Assembly: GCA_035308365.1 (NCBI GenBank)
Contig: DATGGU010000069.1
Coordinates: 1-41,866, forward strand
Direction: 5' to 3'
DNA from: PALSA-505 sp035308365
GTDB taxonomy: Bacteria > Actinomycetota > Actinomycetes > Streptosporangiales > Streptosporangiaceae
Length of the DNA: 41,866 nt
Shown: positions 17,742-28,400 of the stretch, in pieces
Layout: every line of letters begins with the position of its first letter
Numbering within the stretch: position 1 is the stretch's first letter
The notes under the pieces: generated by a model
The model's input: the letters and a program-made list of their open reading frames with translations, nothing else
Databases searched by the model: none
Told to the model about the DNA's origin: nothing
Position numbers and translations under genes: made by a program

Positions 17742-19441
17742 CCACCGGGCCCGGCGGCGTGGCCACGGCCGCCACCGGAGCCGGCGGCGCAGGTCAGGGG
17801 GACGCGATCGCGGTTGTCGGCCTGGCCTGCCGGTTCCCGGCAGCGCCGTCGGTGGCCGCGTTCTGGCAGAACCTGCTGAACGCCGTTGATGCGGTCCATG
17901 ACTACAGTGACGCCGAACTCGCCGCTGCCGGCATCGAGCCCGGACTGCGCGGCGACCCGGCGCACGTCAAGGCCGCGGGGCGGCTGGAGGGCATCGAGGA
18001 GTTCGACGCGGATTTCTTCGGCTTCGCCCCGGACGAGGCCGCCCGCACCGACCCACAGCACCGCCTCTTCCTGGAGACCGCCTGGGAGGCCCTGGAGGAC
18101 GCCGGCTGTGACCCAGTGCGCTACCCCGGCACCATCGGCCTGTTCGCGGGCGCGTCCGTCAACCGCTACTTCCTGTTCCACCTGCTGGGCCGGCAGCAGG
18201 CAGGGCCGGGCGACTGGGAGGACGGGCTCATCCCCTACCAGTCGAGCGACTATCTCCCGGCGCAGGCCGCCTACCGGATCGGCCTGACCGGCCCCGCGGT
18301 GGCGGTGCAGGCCGCGTGCGCCACGTCGCTGGTGTCGGTGTGCCTGGCCGCGCAGAGCCTGGCCGACTACCGCTGCGACCTCGCCCTGGCGGGCGGGGTG
18401 AGCATCTCCTGGCCGCGGCATCGCTGCCTGGCGGGCGGCCTGGTGTCACCGGACGGCCGCTGCCGCGCCTTCGACGCCGCCGCACAGGGGTCCGGGTTCG
18501 GCAGCGGCTCCGGCACGGTGGCGCTCAAGCGGCTGGCGGACGCCGAGGCCGACCGCGACCACATCTACGCGGTGCTGCGCGGCTGGGCGGTGACCAACGA
18601 CGGCAGCGCCCGGGGCGGGTTTTCGGTTCCCGGTGTCGCGGGCCAGGCTGCCGCGGTGACCGAGGCGCTGGCCGCGGCCGGGAGCGGGCCGGAGGAAGTG
18701 GGCTTCGTCGAAGCGCACGGAAGCGGCACGCCGCTCGGCGATGCGATCGAGGTGGCCGCGCTCACCCGCGCCTACCGGACGGCCGGTGACCGGCGGCAGG
18801 AGGAGTGCGCGCTCGGGGCGGTCAAGACGAACGTCGGCAACCTGGATGCCGCGGCCGGCGTGGCCGGGTTCATCAAGGCCGCCCTCGCCTGCTCCACCGG
18901 CATGATCCCGGCGAACCTGCACTTCACTCAGCCGCACCCGGACGTGCCGCTGCCGGGGTCGCCGTTCTTCGTCCCGGCCAAGACCCTGTCCTGGCGTGGG
19001 GCGGCCAAGCTGGCGGGGGTCAGTTCGTTCGGGCTCGGCGGCACCAACGCACACGCGATACTGGGTCCACCACCGCCGCGGCACGACGTGCCCGGCCCCG
19101 GCCCATGGACGCTGCGGCTGTCGGCCCGGACGCCGGAGGATCTGCGGGCGCTGGCCGGCCTGCTCCGCCGCTGGCTTGCCGGCCACCCCGCTGCCTCCCT
19201 GGCCGACGTGGCGTACACGCTGGCCGAGGGCAGGCGGCGGTTCCCCTGTGCCGCCGAGGCCGGCTGCCGGACGCTGGCCGACGCGCTCGGCGCCCTGGCC
19301 GGGATCGAGGCCGGGCGCACGGCGGGCGGCCACGGTGGCGAGCCGGCCGGCCAGACGACGGCCCAGCCCGCGCAAGGCCGGCGGATCCCGCTGCCCACCT
19401 ACCCGTTCCACCGCCGCAGGCACTGGATCGAGCGGTCATGA
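17738..19441 (+). CDS. Stand-alone ketosynthase lacking an AT, active site Cys-His-Asn
   Basis: A 567-residue PKS protein starting at the GTG of a GTGA overlap. The KS domain covers about 20-445, with Cys194 (QAACATSLVSV), His327 (EAHGSGTPLGD) and, where NxGH is expected, Asn368 (KTNVGNLDAAAG). After it come about 90 residues of KS-AT linker and then LPTYPFHRRRHW, which normally follows an AT domain. This looks like a KS-AT protein from which the AT has been removed. It has no ACP. Loss of the NxGH histidine marks non-elongating KS0 domains in trans-AT systems, so this KS may transfer or gate an acyl group rather than extend it, or condense by different chemistry. It lies between the A-PCP and the first LanB-like gene, overlapping both by 4 bases. 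Confidence 0.93.
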   Translation: MTTGPGGVATAATGAGGAGQGDAIAVVGLACRFPAAPSVAAFWQNLLNAVDAVHDYSDAELAAAGIEPGLRGDPAHVKAAGRLEGIEEFDADFFGFAPDEAARTDPQHRLFLETAWEALEDAGCDPVRYPGTIGLFAGASVNRYFLFHLLGRQQAGPGDWEDGLIPYQSSDYLPAQAAYRIGLTGPAVAVQAACATSLVSVCLAAQSLADYRCDLALAGGVSISWPRHRCLAGGLVSPDGRCRAFDAAAQGSGFGSGSGTVALKRLADAEADRDHIYAVLRGWAVTNDGSARGGFSVPGVAGQAAAVTEALAAAGSGPEEVGFVEAHGSGTPLGDAIEVAALTRAYRTAGDRRQEECALGAVKTNVGNLDAAAGVAGFIKAALACSTGMIPANLHFTQPHPDVPLPGSPFFVPAKTLSWRGAAKLAGVSSFGLGGTNAHAILGPPPPRHDVPGPGPWTLRLSARTPEDLRALAGLLRRWLAGHPAASLADVAYTLAEGRRRFPCAAEAGCRTLADALGALAGIEAGRTAGGHGGEPAGQTTAQPAQGRRIPLPTYPFHRRRHWIERS

Positions 19442-21822
19442 GCGACGCGGCGGCGGCCCAGCCCGGCCGCGGTGAGCACTGCGTGCCGCTCGGCGGCACC
19501 GGGTGGGACGTGTGGCGGGAGGCGGTGCTGCGCACGGCCGGATTCCCCGCCGACGGCCTGTTGCTGTTCGCCAGCCCGGCGCTGGCGGCGCTGGCCGATT
19601 CCTGCCTGGCCGGTGATGGCGCTGACACCGGGCGGCTGGCGGACATGCTGGCCGCCCAGTGGGAGGCATGCTTGCGGCAGGCCGCCGATCTGGGCCGGCA
19701 GCCACGCTTCCGGGAGGCCGTCACCTGGCAGAACCCGTCCGTCCTCGCCGCACTGGACGGCCTGGGCGAGCAAACCGGGGACGGCCGCAGGCGCCGGGGT
19801 GCCAGGCGGCGGGAGCGGGCCCGGGTGGTTGCCCGGTACTGGCAGCGGTACTGCGGCAAGAACGAGACCATCGGGTTCTTCGGCCCCGCCGCGTGGGTGA
19901 CGCTGGATCCGGCCGGGCCGCCGGTCACGCTGCGTCTCGGCCCGGACGTGCTTCGCGGACGGCGGGTCTACCTGGAGCACTGGGCGCTGGCCGCGCTCGC
20001 GGCCCGGCTCGCGGCCGACCCGGCCATCCGCCGCTGGCTGCCGGTCATGCTTGCGCCACAGCTCACTGTCTCCGGCGGGCGCCTGCTGCGCCCCGCGCAG
20101 CCCCCGGCGGCGCTGTCACCGGTGGAGCTGGCGGCGCTGCGGCTGTGTGATGGGCGCCCGGCCGCCGAAGTCGTCGACGGCATCGTTCCGGCTGTGGTGC
20201 GCAACTCCGCCGACGGGTACCTGCTGCTCGGCAGGCTCGCCGAGCGGGGGATCGTCGACTGGGGTGCCTCGCTGCCGCAGCATCCCGGTGCCGAGCGCGT
20301 GCTGCGCCGGCAACTCGAGGCGATCGCGGACGCCGGGGCCCGGGCGCACGCCGAAGCCGCGCTCGGCCGGCTGACCGAGGCGCGGGACAAGGTCGCCGCG
20401 GCCGCGGGCGACCCCGGCGGGCTGCTGACCGCTCTGCGTACCCTCGACGAAGAATTCACCGAGACCACGGGCGTGCCGCCGCGCCGCCGGGCCGGCGAGA
20501 TGTACGCCGGGCGGGCGCTGTGCTACGAGGAAGCGTCCCGCGACCTGGACGTGGTGTTCGGCGGGGCCGTGCTGGATGCGCTCGCCGCCCCGCTGGCGGT
20601 GCTGCTCCCGGCGGCACGGTGGCTCACGGCCGCGCTCGCCAGCGCCTACGGCACGGCACTCGAGCGCCTGTTCGGCGAGCTGGCCGGCGGTCCGGGCACC
20701 GCGAACGGGCCCGCGGGGGCGGCGAGCCCCCGCGGCGAGGTGCCGCTCAGCGAGCTGTGGTACCTCGCCCAGGGCCTGCTGTTCGGGTCGGGCGAGCGCC
20801 CGGTGGACGCGGTTGCCGGCGAGTTCGCCGCCCGCTGGAGCACACTGTTCGGGCTTGACCGCATCCCGGCCGGCACCGCACGGGTCGAGCTGCGGTCGGC
20901 CGACCTGGCCGGGCCGGTCGCCGAGGCGTTCCCGGCCAGTGCGCCCGGGTTCGCCGCGGGCCGGCTGCACAGCCCCGACGTGCACATCTGCGCCACCGAT
21001 CTGGCAGCGCTCCGGGCGGGCGACTTCTTCTGTGTGCTCGGCGAGATGCACGTGGCCTGGCCGACGTTCGACTGTGCCGTCTTCACCGAGGCACACCCCG
21101 ATCCGGGGAGGCTGCGCGATGCGCTCGCCGCCGACGTGGGCCACAGCCGGATTCGGCCACTGTACCCAGCGAACTGGCCGCGCTACACCGCGCGCATCGC
21201 GCATTCCCTCGACCACCCGGCCGACCGCCAGCTCGGGTTCGCGCCCGCGCCTGGCGCCGACCCCGCACGGCTGCTTCCCGTTACGGCTGTCACCGTGGCA
21301 CGGCGCGACGGCAGGCTGTTCGCCACCGCGCCCGGCGGCAGTAGCTGGCCGCTGATCGAGGTGTTCGCGGCGCTGGTGTCCATGCACGCGGTGGACGGGT
21401 TCAAGCTGGTCGCGGGGCCGCCGCACAGCCCGAGGATCACGGTGGACCGGCTGGTGGTGACGCGGGAAACCTGGCGCACCACGGTGGCGCGCACCGGCCT
21501 GGCCCAGTCCGGCGGTGAGCAGGCCAGATACCTGGCGGCCCGCAGGCTGCGCCGCGACCTGGGACTGCCGGACCGGGTGTTCGTGAAGTTCGGCACCGAA
21601 ACCAAGCCGGTGTTCGCGGACCTGACCAGCCCGCTGCTCATCAGCGCGCTGTGCACGATGGCGCTGCGGGCGCTGGAGCACGGCGGCGGCGAGACATCCG
21701 TCGTGTTCACCGAGATGCTGCCCGGGCCCGAGCACGCCTGGCTCACCGACGCCGCTGGCCGGCGTTATTTCAGCGAGCTCAGGTTCCAGATCCGGGATCC
21801 CGTGCCGGGAGGAGCCGCATGA
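19438..21822 (+). CDS. LanB-type tRNA-dependent glutamylation-domain protein (copy 1)
   Basis: A 794-residue protein that starts at the ATG of an ATGA overlap with the KS. It matches the N-terminal domain of class I lantibiotic dehydratases: VTWQNPSVL, then YWQRYCGKNETIGFFGP (about residues 135-150), RETWRTTV, FVKFGTETKPVFADLTSP, and a final LPGPEHAWL and SELRF. In NisB and relatives this domain moves glutamate from Glu-tRNA to Ser/Thr side chains. The protein stops where the glutamylation domain ends; the SpaB_C elimination domain present in full LanBs of about 1000 residues is absent. It therefore resembles split thiopeptide dehydratases or PEARL amino acid ligases. No lanthipeptide precursor or cyclase is visible, so its likely substrate is a product or carrier-bound intermediate of the NRPS/PKS. 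The family is clear; the role is inference. Confidence 0.9.
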   Translation: MSDAAAAQPGRGEHCVPLGGTGWDVWREAVLRTAGFPADGLLLFASPALAALADSCLAGDGADTGRLADMLAAQWEACLRQAADLGRQPRFREAVTWQNPSVLAALDGLGEQTGDGRRRRGARRRERARVVARYWQRYCGKNETIGFFGPAAWVTLDPAGPPVTLRLGPDVLRGRRVYLEHWALAALAARLAADPAIRRWLPVMLAPQLTVSGGRLLRPAQPPAALSPVELAALRLCDGRPAAEVVDGIVPAVVRNSADGYLLLGRLAERGIVDWGASLPQHPGAERVLRRQLEAIADAGARAHAEAALGRLTEARDKVAAAAGDPGGLLTALRTLDEEFTETTGVPPRRRAGEMYAGRALCYEEASRDLDVVFGGAVLDALAAPLAVLLPAARWLTAALASAYGTALERLFGELAGGPGTANGPAGAASPRGEVPLSELWYLAQGLLFGSGERPVDAVAGEFAARWSTLFGLDRIPAGTARVELRSADLAGPVAEAFPASAPGFAAGRLHSPDVHICATDLAALRAGDFFCVLGEMHVAWPTFDCAVFTEAHPDPGRLRDALAADVGHSRIRPLYPANWPRYTARIAHSLDHPADRQLGFAPAPGADPARLLPVTAVTVARRDGRLFATAPGGSSWPLIEVFAALVSMHAVDGFKLVAGPPHSPRITVDRLVVTRETWRTTVARTGLAQSGGEQARYLAARRLRRDLGLPDRVFVKFGTETKPVFADLTSPLLISALCTMALRALEHGGGETSVVFTEMLPGPEHAWLTDAAGRRYFSELRFQIRDPVPGGAA

Positions 21823-24800
21823 TTCGCGGGCCGTCATATCCGATTCCTGAGGCCACACTGACAGATCTGATCGGCGAGCAGGCGCGCAGCAGGCCGGACG
21901 CCATCGCGGTGCGCCAGTGGGACAGCCGGCTCAGCTACCGGGAGCTGTGGTCCGCCGCCGGGCGCCTCGCCGCGGCACTGCACACCGCCGGCGTGCTGCC
22001 TGAGGCGCCGGTGTGCGTGTGCCTGCGACGGCGGCCGATCGCGGTGGCCGCGCTGCTCGGGGTGCAGCTGGCGGGCGCCGCGTACCTGCCGCTCGACCCG
22101 GATGACCCGCCGGCCCGGCACATCGCCGTCGCCGGTGACGCCGGGGCGCGGTTCGCCGTGGCGGATGAGCAGACGGCGGCAGCGGTGCAGGCGGCGGGGC
22201 TGACGGTCGTGCCCGTACCCGGGCCGGGCGGCACACAAGGACCAGTCCCCCGGCCGGCCGGCCGGCGCGGCCGACCGGACAACGCCGCCTACGTCCTTTA
22301 CACCTCCGGCTCCACCGGCCAGCCGAAGGGCGTGGTGATCAGTCACCGCAGCGCGGTCTCGTTCGTCCGGGCGTTCGGCGCTTTTACCGGCGCGGGGCCG
22401 GCCACCCGGTCGTTCGGGTTCGCGTCGTTCGGGTTCGACGTGTCGGTCCTTGACCTGTTCGTGCCGCTGGCAGCGGGCGGAGAGGTGGAGCTGCTGGGAG
22501 AGGCCGACCGGGCCGACCCGGAACGGCTGCAGCGGTTTTGCGAGCTGCACGCGATCACCTGGGGGTGCGTCCCGGTGTCGCTGCTGCCGATCCTCGACCC
22601 GGCCCGGCTGCCCGCCTGGGTCACGCTGATAACCGGCGCGGAGGCCCCAGGCCCGGAACAGGTGGAGCGGTGGTCCGGCGCCGGCGACCCGCCCGCGCGC
22701 CGCTTCCTCAACTGCTACGGCCCGACCGAGGCGACCGTGTGCGTGACCTCGTTCGAGGCGAGCGGCCGCTGGACCCAGCCGCTGCCGATCGGGACGCCGC
22801 TGGCCAACCACCGGATCTGCCTGGTCGGTGAAGATCTGCGCCCGGTGCCGGACGGCACGCCGGGCGAGCTGCTCATCGGCGGCGCCGGGCTGGCCCGCGG
22901 GTACCTGGGCCAGCCCGGTCTCACCGCGGCCCGGTTCATCCCCGACCCGTTCGGCGGGAAGCCCGCGGCGAGGCTGTACCGGACCGGCGACATCGCGGTC
23001 TGCCGGGATGGCATCCTGCACTTCCTGGGACGCCGGGACAGCCAGGTGAAGATCCGTGGCCGCCGGGTGGAGCTCGCCGAGGTGGAGGCGGTGCTGCGCG
23101 GGCTGCCCGCGGTGCTCCACGCGGTGGTGGACGCGCCGCCGGACTCCGGCGGCCGCCGCCTCGTCGCGTTCTGCACCCTCGCCGGCGGCGCGGACGAGGA
23201 TACGGTGCGGCGGGCGTGCGCGCGGCTGCTCCCGTCCGCGCTGGTGCCCTCGGCGGTCATCCGGCTGGAACGGTTCCCGCTCAACACCGCCGGCAAGGTC
23301 GACATGGACGCGCTGCGCGGCTATGCGGCCCGGGTGGCCGCCGCCCAGGCGGAAACCGGCGATGGCCGCTGCCCGGCCGGCCCGGCCGAGGAGGCGGTCG
23401 CGGCCGCCTGGCGCCGGGTGCTCGACCGCCGCACGGTGGCCGCGGACGACGACTTCTTCGCCTCCGGCGGTCACTCGGTCGCGGCCATGCGGCTGGTCGC
23501 AGACCTGCGGTCGGCGCTGCACCGCGCCGTGTCAGTTGAGGACGTCTTCACCGGGCGGACCCTCGCCGGGGTCGCCGAGCGCGCCGCCGCCGCGCCGCCA
23601 CTCGACGGCGCGGACCTCACCACGGGCAACCCGCCCGCGCTGTCGCCGGCCCAGCGCCGGCTGTGGTTCCTGGACAAGCTCGCCCCCGGCTCGGCCGCGT
23701 ACAACATCGCGCTCGCCGAGCGGATCACCGGGCCCTTGGACATCACGGCGCTGCGGGCGGCGCTGACGGCGGTCGCCCGGCGGCACGATGTGCTGCGGTT
23801 GCGCATCAGGGACGGCATCTGCGGGCCGGTGGCCGAGGTGGCACCACCGGAGCCGGCCCCGCTGGCCGTCATCGACGCGGCAGCGGACGCGGTGCCCGCG
23901 CTGCTGGCCGCGCAGGCCGGTGCCGGGTTCGATCTCGGCCGGGGCCCGCTGTGGCGGGCCGCGTTGCTGCGGCTGGGCCCCGCCGACCACGTACTCGCGC
24001 TCTGCTTCCATCACGCGGTGTTCGACGGCTGGTCGCAGCGCCCGTTCTACACCGATCTCGCGGCCGCCTACCGCACCGCCCGCGGCGGCGCGGGGGACGG
24101 TGGGCTCGGCCCCCTGACCGCCCGGTTCAGCGACTACGTCGCCTGGCGGGCGGAGCGGGACAGCCAGCGCGGCGCCGCCGACCTGGCCTGGTGGGTGCGG
24201 CACCTGGCCGGGGTTCCGCCCGTGATCGACCTGCCGCGCGATGCCGCCCGGCCGCCGGTGCAGACCTATCGTGGCGCGCTCACCGCCGCCGGCCTTCCCC
24301 CGGCCACCTCGGCCGCGGCCGGGAAACTGTCGGAGCAGCTGGGCGTCACGGTCCCGGCGGTTCTGCTGGCCGGCTTCGGGGTGCTGCTGCACCGGCTCAC
24401 CGGCCGCCGTGACCTGGTGATCGGAACCCCGGCCGCGGACCGCAGGCACCCGGCGTTCAGCGATCTCGTCGGGTTCTTCATCGAGGTGATGCCGCTGCGG
24501 ATCCGGATCGATCCGGCCGGCAGCTTCGCTGACCTGGCCCGGGCCTGTTCCGACGAGCTGCTCGCCGCGCTTGCCCACCCGGCGGCACCGCTGGACCGGA
24601 TCGTGGAGGCGCTCGCCGTGCCCCGTGACCCCACCCGGCCGCCGCTCGTCCAGGTGCTGTTCAACGTCTACAACTTCCCCGAGCCCCGGCTGTCGCTGGA
24701 CGGGCTGCACACGCGGCGGCTGGCGGCACCGCTGCCGGGATCCCCGTTCGACCTCACGGTCTACATAGCCAGGCAGGACCAGGGTTACGCGGCAGAGCTG

Positions 24801-25412
24801 GCGTACAACCCGGACCTGTTCAGCGCCGAGCGCGGGCGCGCGTTCCTGGCTGGTTTTCTCGCGCTGCTCGGCGCGCTCGCCGGCGCGCCGTCCCGCCCGG
24901 TCGGCGAGGCGCCGCTGCCACCGGAGGCCGCCGCCTGGGCCGGGCCGCCGCCCGCGCCCGGGGCCGGAGAGCCGCGGCCACACCCGCCTGCCGTCGCGGC
25001 ACCGGCTGGCGCGGCACCGGCCGTCGCGGCCCCGGCTGGCGCGGCCCCGGCTGGCGCCGAACCGGCTGGCGCGGCACCGGCCGGCCCGTCGGAACTGGCC
25101 ATCGCGGCGATCTGGCGGGACGTGCTCGGGCGCCCGGAGGTCGGCGCGACCGTGAACTTCTTCGACGCGGGCGGCTCCTCGCTGGCCCTCGTCACCGTGC
25201 GGGAGCGGATCGCCGATCAGTTCGGGCGCGAGCTTCCGGTCGCCGAGCTCTTCCAGTTCCCATCCATACGCGCACTGGCCAGGCACCTCGACGGTGTGCA
25301 TGCCGCACCCGAACTCGCGCGGGCGCAGGCCCGCGCGGCGGCGCGCCGCGGGCGGTCCAGGCGGTCCGAGACAGTGCCAGGCCGTGAGCGCGGCCTGGGC
25401 GATGCCGATTGA
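21819..25412 (+). CDS. NRPS, A-PCP-C-PCP
   Basis: A 1197-residue protein starting at the ATG of an ATGA overlap, with GGGAGGAG just upstream. Domains are A (about 10-510), PCP1 (Ser553 in ASGGHSVAAM), C (about 600-1040; SPAQRRLWFLDKL, HHAVFDG with second His732) and PCP2 (Ser1121 in DAGGSSLALV). The A code by hand alignment to GrsA is DVLCIGCVCK, which I cannot assign. The C domain looks like an ordinary LCL type. No A domain lies between C and PCP2, so PCP2 must be loaded in trans, perhaps by the free A-PCP or the same A domain. The GGSSL motif of PCP2 resembles carriers that face a ketosynthase, matching the PKS encoded next. An Ala/Pro pentapeptide repeat links C to PCP2 (24993-25082). Confidence 0.94.
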   Translation: MIRGPSYPIPEATLTDLIGEQARSRPDAIAVRQWDSRLSYRELWSAAGRLAAALHTAGVLPEAPVCVCLRRRPIAVAALLGVQLAGAAYLPLDPDDPPARHIAVAGDAGARFAVADEQTAAAVQAAGLTVVPVPGPGGTQGPVPRPAGRRGRPDNAAYVLYTSGSTGQPKGVVISHRSAVSFVRAFGAFTGAGPATRSFGFASFGFDVSVLDLFVPLAAGGEVELLGEADRADPERLQRFCELHAITWGCVPVSLLPILDPARLPAWVTLITGAEAPGPEQVERWSGAGDPPARRFLNCYGPTEATVCVTSFEASGRWTQPLPIGTPLANHRICLVGEDLRPVPDGTPGELLIGGAGLARGYLGQPGLTAARFIPDPFGGKPAARLYRTGDIAVCRDGILHFLGRRDSQVKIRGRRVELAEVEAVLRGLPAVLHAVVDAPPDSGGRRLVAFCTLAGGADEDTVRRACARLLPSALVPSAVIRLERFPLNTAGKVDMDALRGYAARVAAAQAETGDGRCPAGPAEEAVAAAWRRVLDRRTVAADDDFFASGGHSVAAMRLVADLRSALHRAVSVEDVFTGRTLAGVAERAAAAPPLDGADLTTGNPPALSPAQRRLWFLDKLAPGSAAYNIALAERITGPLDITALRAALTAVARRHDVLRLRIRDGICGPVAEVAPPEPAPLAVIDAAADAVPALLAAQAGAGFDLGRGPLWRAALLRLGPADHVLALCFHHAVFDGWSQRPFYTDLAAAYRTARGGAGDGGLGPLTARFSDYVAWRAERDSQRGAADLAWWVRHLAGVPPVIDLPRDAARPPVQTYRGALTAAGLPPATSAAAGKLSEQLGVTVPAVLLAGFGVLLHRLTGRRDLVIGTPAADRRHPAFSDLVGFFIEVMPLRIRIDPAGSFADLARACSDELLAALAHPAAPLDRIVEALAVPRDPTRPPLVQVLFNVYNFPEPRLSLDGLHTRRLAAPLPGSPFDLTVYIARQDQGYAAELAYNPDLFSAERGRAFLAGFLALLGALAGAPSRPVGEAPLPPEAAAWAGPPPAPGAGEPRPHPPAVAAPAGAAPAVAAPAGAAPAGAEPAGAAPAGPSELAIAAIWRDVLGRPEVGATVNFFDAGGSSLALVTVRERIADQFGRELPVAELFQFPSIRALARHLDGVHAAPELARAQARAAARRGRSRRSETVPGRERGLGDAD
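24993..25082 (+). repeat. Six 15-base units coding an Ala/Pro pentapeptide linker
   Basis: Six in-frame units encode VAAPA or GAAPA (one GAEPA) between the C domain and the second PCP of the A-PCP-C-PCP protein. They should form a stiff, extended linker that gives the last carrier domain reach. Such arrays vary in copy number between strains. Confidence 0.88.
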
Positions 25413-25423
25413 GGAGGCCGACG

Positions 25424-28400
25424 TTGACCCATTCCCAGCCCACCGGAGTCGAGCCGATCGCGATCGTCGGGATGGCGGCGCGGGTCCCCGGCGCCGGCGA
25501 CCTCAGCCAGTTCTGGAACAACCTGCTCGACGGCGTGGAGTCGGTGACCTTCTTCGACGACGGCGAACAGCGGGCCCGCGGCGCGAGCGAGGCCGAGCTG
25601 GCCGACCCGGAATTCGTCCGCGCCGCGCCGGTACTCGCCCAGATGGAGTACTTCGACGCGGGGCTGTTCGGGATGACCGCACGGGAGGCGGAGCTGGCCG
25701 ACCCGCAGCTCCGGATCTTCCTGGAGCTGGCGCACACCGTGCTCGGCGACGCGGCGTGCGACCCCGCCCGGTACCCCGGCGAGATCGCGGTGTACGCGGG
25801 CTCCGGCGCCGACGAGTACAAGTGGCTGAACCTGCGGCGCAACAGCAGGATCGCACCCGCCGCGGGCACCCTGAGCGTCTCGGTCGGGAACCATCCCGAC
25901 TACATCGCGACGACCGTGTCGTACCGGCTGAACCTGCGCGGGCCGAGCATGACGCTGCATACCGCCTGCTCCACCTCGCTGGTGGCGGTGCACGTGGCGT
26001 GCGAGGCACTGCGGGCCGGCGAGTGTGACATGGCGCTCGCGGGCGGGGTGTGCGTGGAACTTCCGCACGGCAAGGGGTACTTCTCCGCCGATGGGTTCAC
26101 CTCATCGGACGGTCATTGCCGGCCATTCGACGCCAAGGCGGACGGCACGATCTGGGGCAGCGGGGCAGGGGTGGTCGCGCTCAAGCGCCTGGACGGCGCC
26201 CGGGCGGACGGCGACCACATCCGTGCCGTGATCTTGGGCAACGCCGTCAACAACGACGGCGCGGCCAAGGTCGGCTTCTCCGCCCCCAGCGTAGAGGGGC
26301 AGGCGGAGGTGATCGCCCAGGCGCTTGGCGTGGCCGGGATCGAGCCCCGCTCGATCGGTTACGTCGAGGCGCATGGCACCGGCACCGCGCTCGGTGACCC
26401 GATCGAGGTCGCGGCCCTGACCCGGGTGTACGCCGCGGGCACGGCGGACCGGCACTGGTGCGGGATCGGCTCGGTCAAGTCCAACTTCGGGCATCTCAGC
26501 CAGGCCGCCGGGGTGGTGAGCCTGATCAAGGCGGCGCTCGCCGTCGAGCACGGTCTCATCCCGCCCACCATCAACTTCACGCAGCTCAATCCGGCGATCG
26601 AGTTCGACTCGGGCCCGTTCTACGTGGTCACCTCCTTGTCCGGCTGGGATGCCGCCCAGGAGCCGCGCCGGGCCGCGGTGAGCTCGTTCGGTATCGGCGG
26701 GACCAACGCCCACGTGATCCTCGAGCAGGCGCCCGGCGGGCAGCGGAACGGCGAACGGCCGCGCCGGGCCGAGGTGCTGCGGGTGTCAGCCAACACCGGC
26801 GAGGCGCTCGCGGCGTCGGTGGCCCGGCTGGCCGGCCACCTGACCGCTCAGCCGGGGCTGGAGCTTGGACCGGTGGCCCACACTCTGCGGGTGGGCCGCC
26901 CGCAGTACCCCTGCCGCGCCTTCGTGGTAGCGGACAGCATCCCGGATGCGGCCAGCGCGCTGCGGGACGCCAAACGGCTGGCGACCGCCCGGGTGGCCGA
27001 CCCCGCGCCGGGCTTCGGCCTGCTGTTCTCCGGGCAAGGCTCGCAATACCCGGGGATGGGGGCGGAACTTTACCGGGAGGAACCGGTGTTCGCCGCCGCC
27101 GTTGACGAGTGCTGCGAACTCCTTCGCGGCGACGGGGTGGACATCCGGGCGGTGATGTGGCCGCCAGCGGCCACGGAGGCAGGCGGCGGGGAAACGGCGG
27201 GAACCGCGGCGGATGCGGCTGCCCGGCTTGACGACACCCGGCTCGCCCAGCCCGCGCTGTTCGTGATCGAACATGCCCTGGCCACGCTGTGGCAGTCGTG
27301 GGAAGCCCGCCCGGCCGCGATGATCGGCCACTCGATCGGCGAGTACGTGGCCGCCACCGTCGCGGGAGTGTTCACGCTGCCTGACGCGCTGCGCCTGGTG
27401 ACGCTGCGGGGCCGGCTGATGTCGTCCATGCCCGCCGGCTCCATGCTCGCGGTCCAGTTGGACGAGGACGACCTCACCCCCCGGCTGGCCGGCGGCGTCT
27501 GTCTGGCCGCGGTCAACGCGCCGGGGATGTGTGTGGTCGCGGGGCCGACGGCGGAGGTCACCTCCCTCGCGAAGGCGCTCAGGGCGGACGGCATCAAGGC
27601 AAAGATGCTGCGCACCTCGCACGCCTTCCATTCTCCGATGATGGAGCCGATCGTGGCCGAGTTCACCGCCGCGGTCGCCGCGACGCCGCGCGCCGCACCA
27701 CAGATCCCGTTCGTCTCCAACCTGACCGGCGACTGGATCACCGGCGAGCAGGCGACCGACCCCCGGTACTGGGCCGCGCAACTGCGCCAGCCGGTACGGT
27801 TCGGCCGCTGCGTCGCCACGCTGGCAGCGTCCGGGAGCTGGGTGCTGGTGGAGTGCGGGCCGGGCCGCCAGCTCGCTGGCCTGGCCGGGATGCAGTTGCC
27901 GGGCGGCGGGCTGCGGCCACTCCCGAGCCTGCCTGGCCCGGGTGAGAAGCTTGGTGACGCGCAGGTCCTGTGCCGGACGGTGGGCCGGCTGTGGCTGGCC
28001 GGGGTGCCGGTGAACGAAGGCACGCGAGCTGCCGGCCGCCGCGTCCCGCTGCCGGGTTACCCGTACGAGCGGACGCGGTACTGGATCGAACCCGACCTGA
28101 CGGCTGAGGTGGACGCCGGGGATGGGGATGACCGGGCCGCCGGGCCCGCCACGGCCCGGCCGGTCGGGGAATGGTTCGCGGTGCCTGCGTGGCGGCAGGA
28201 GCCGCCGCTCCCCGTCGCCACACCAGCCGGCAGGTTCGCGGTATTCGCCGCCGGCCCCTCCGGCGAGCAGATCGCTTCAGCGCTGCGGGACGCGGGCGCA
28301 AGCGTGGTCACGATCCGGCCGGGCAGCCACTTCACCGAGGACGCGGACGGCTGGCGGATCAGGGCCTCGCAACGGGAGGACTACGACGCGCTGCTGGCTG

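Noticed and set aside
19060..19441. AT domain in the stand-alone KS protein
   Set aside because: Only linker and post-AT motif remain; there is no GHSxGE motif and too few residues for an AT.
25409..25423. TTG at 25409 as start of the PKS
   Set aside because: It has no ribosome site, while GAGGAGG is ideally placed for TTG 25424.
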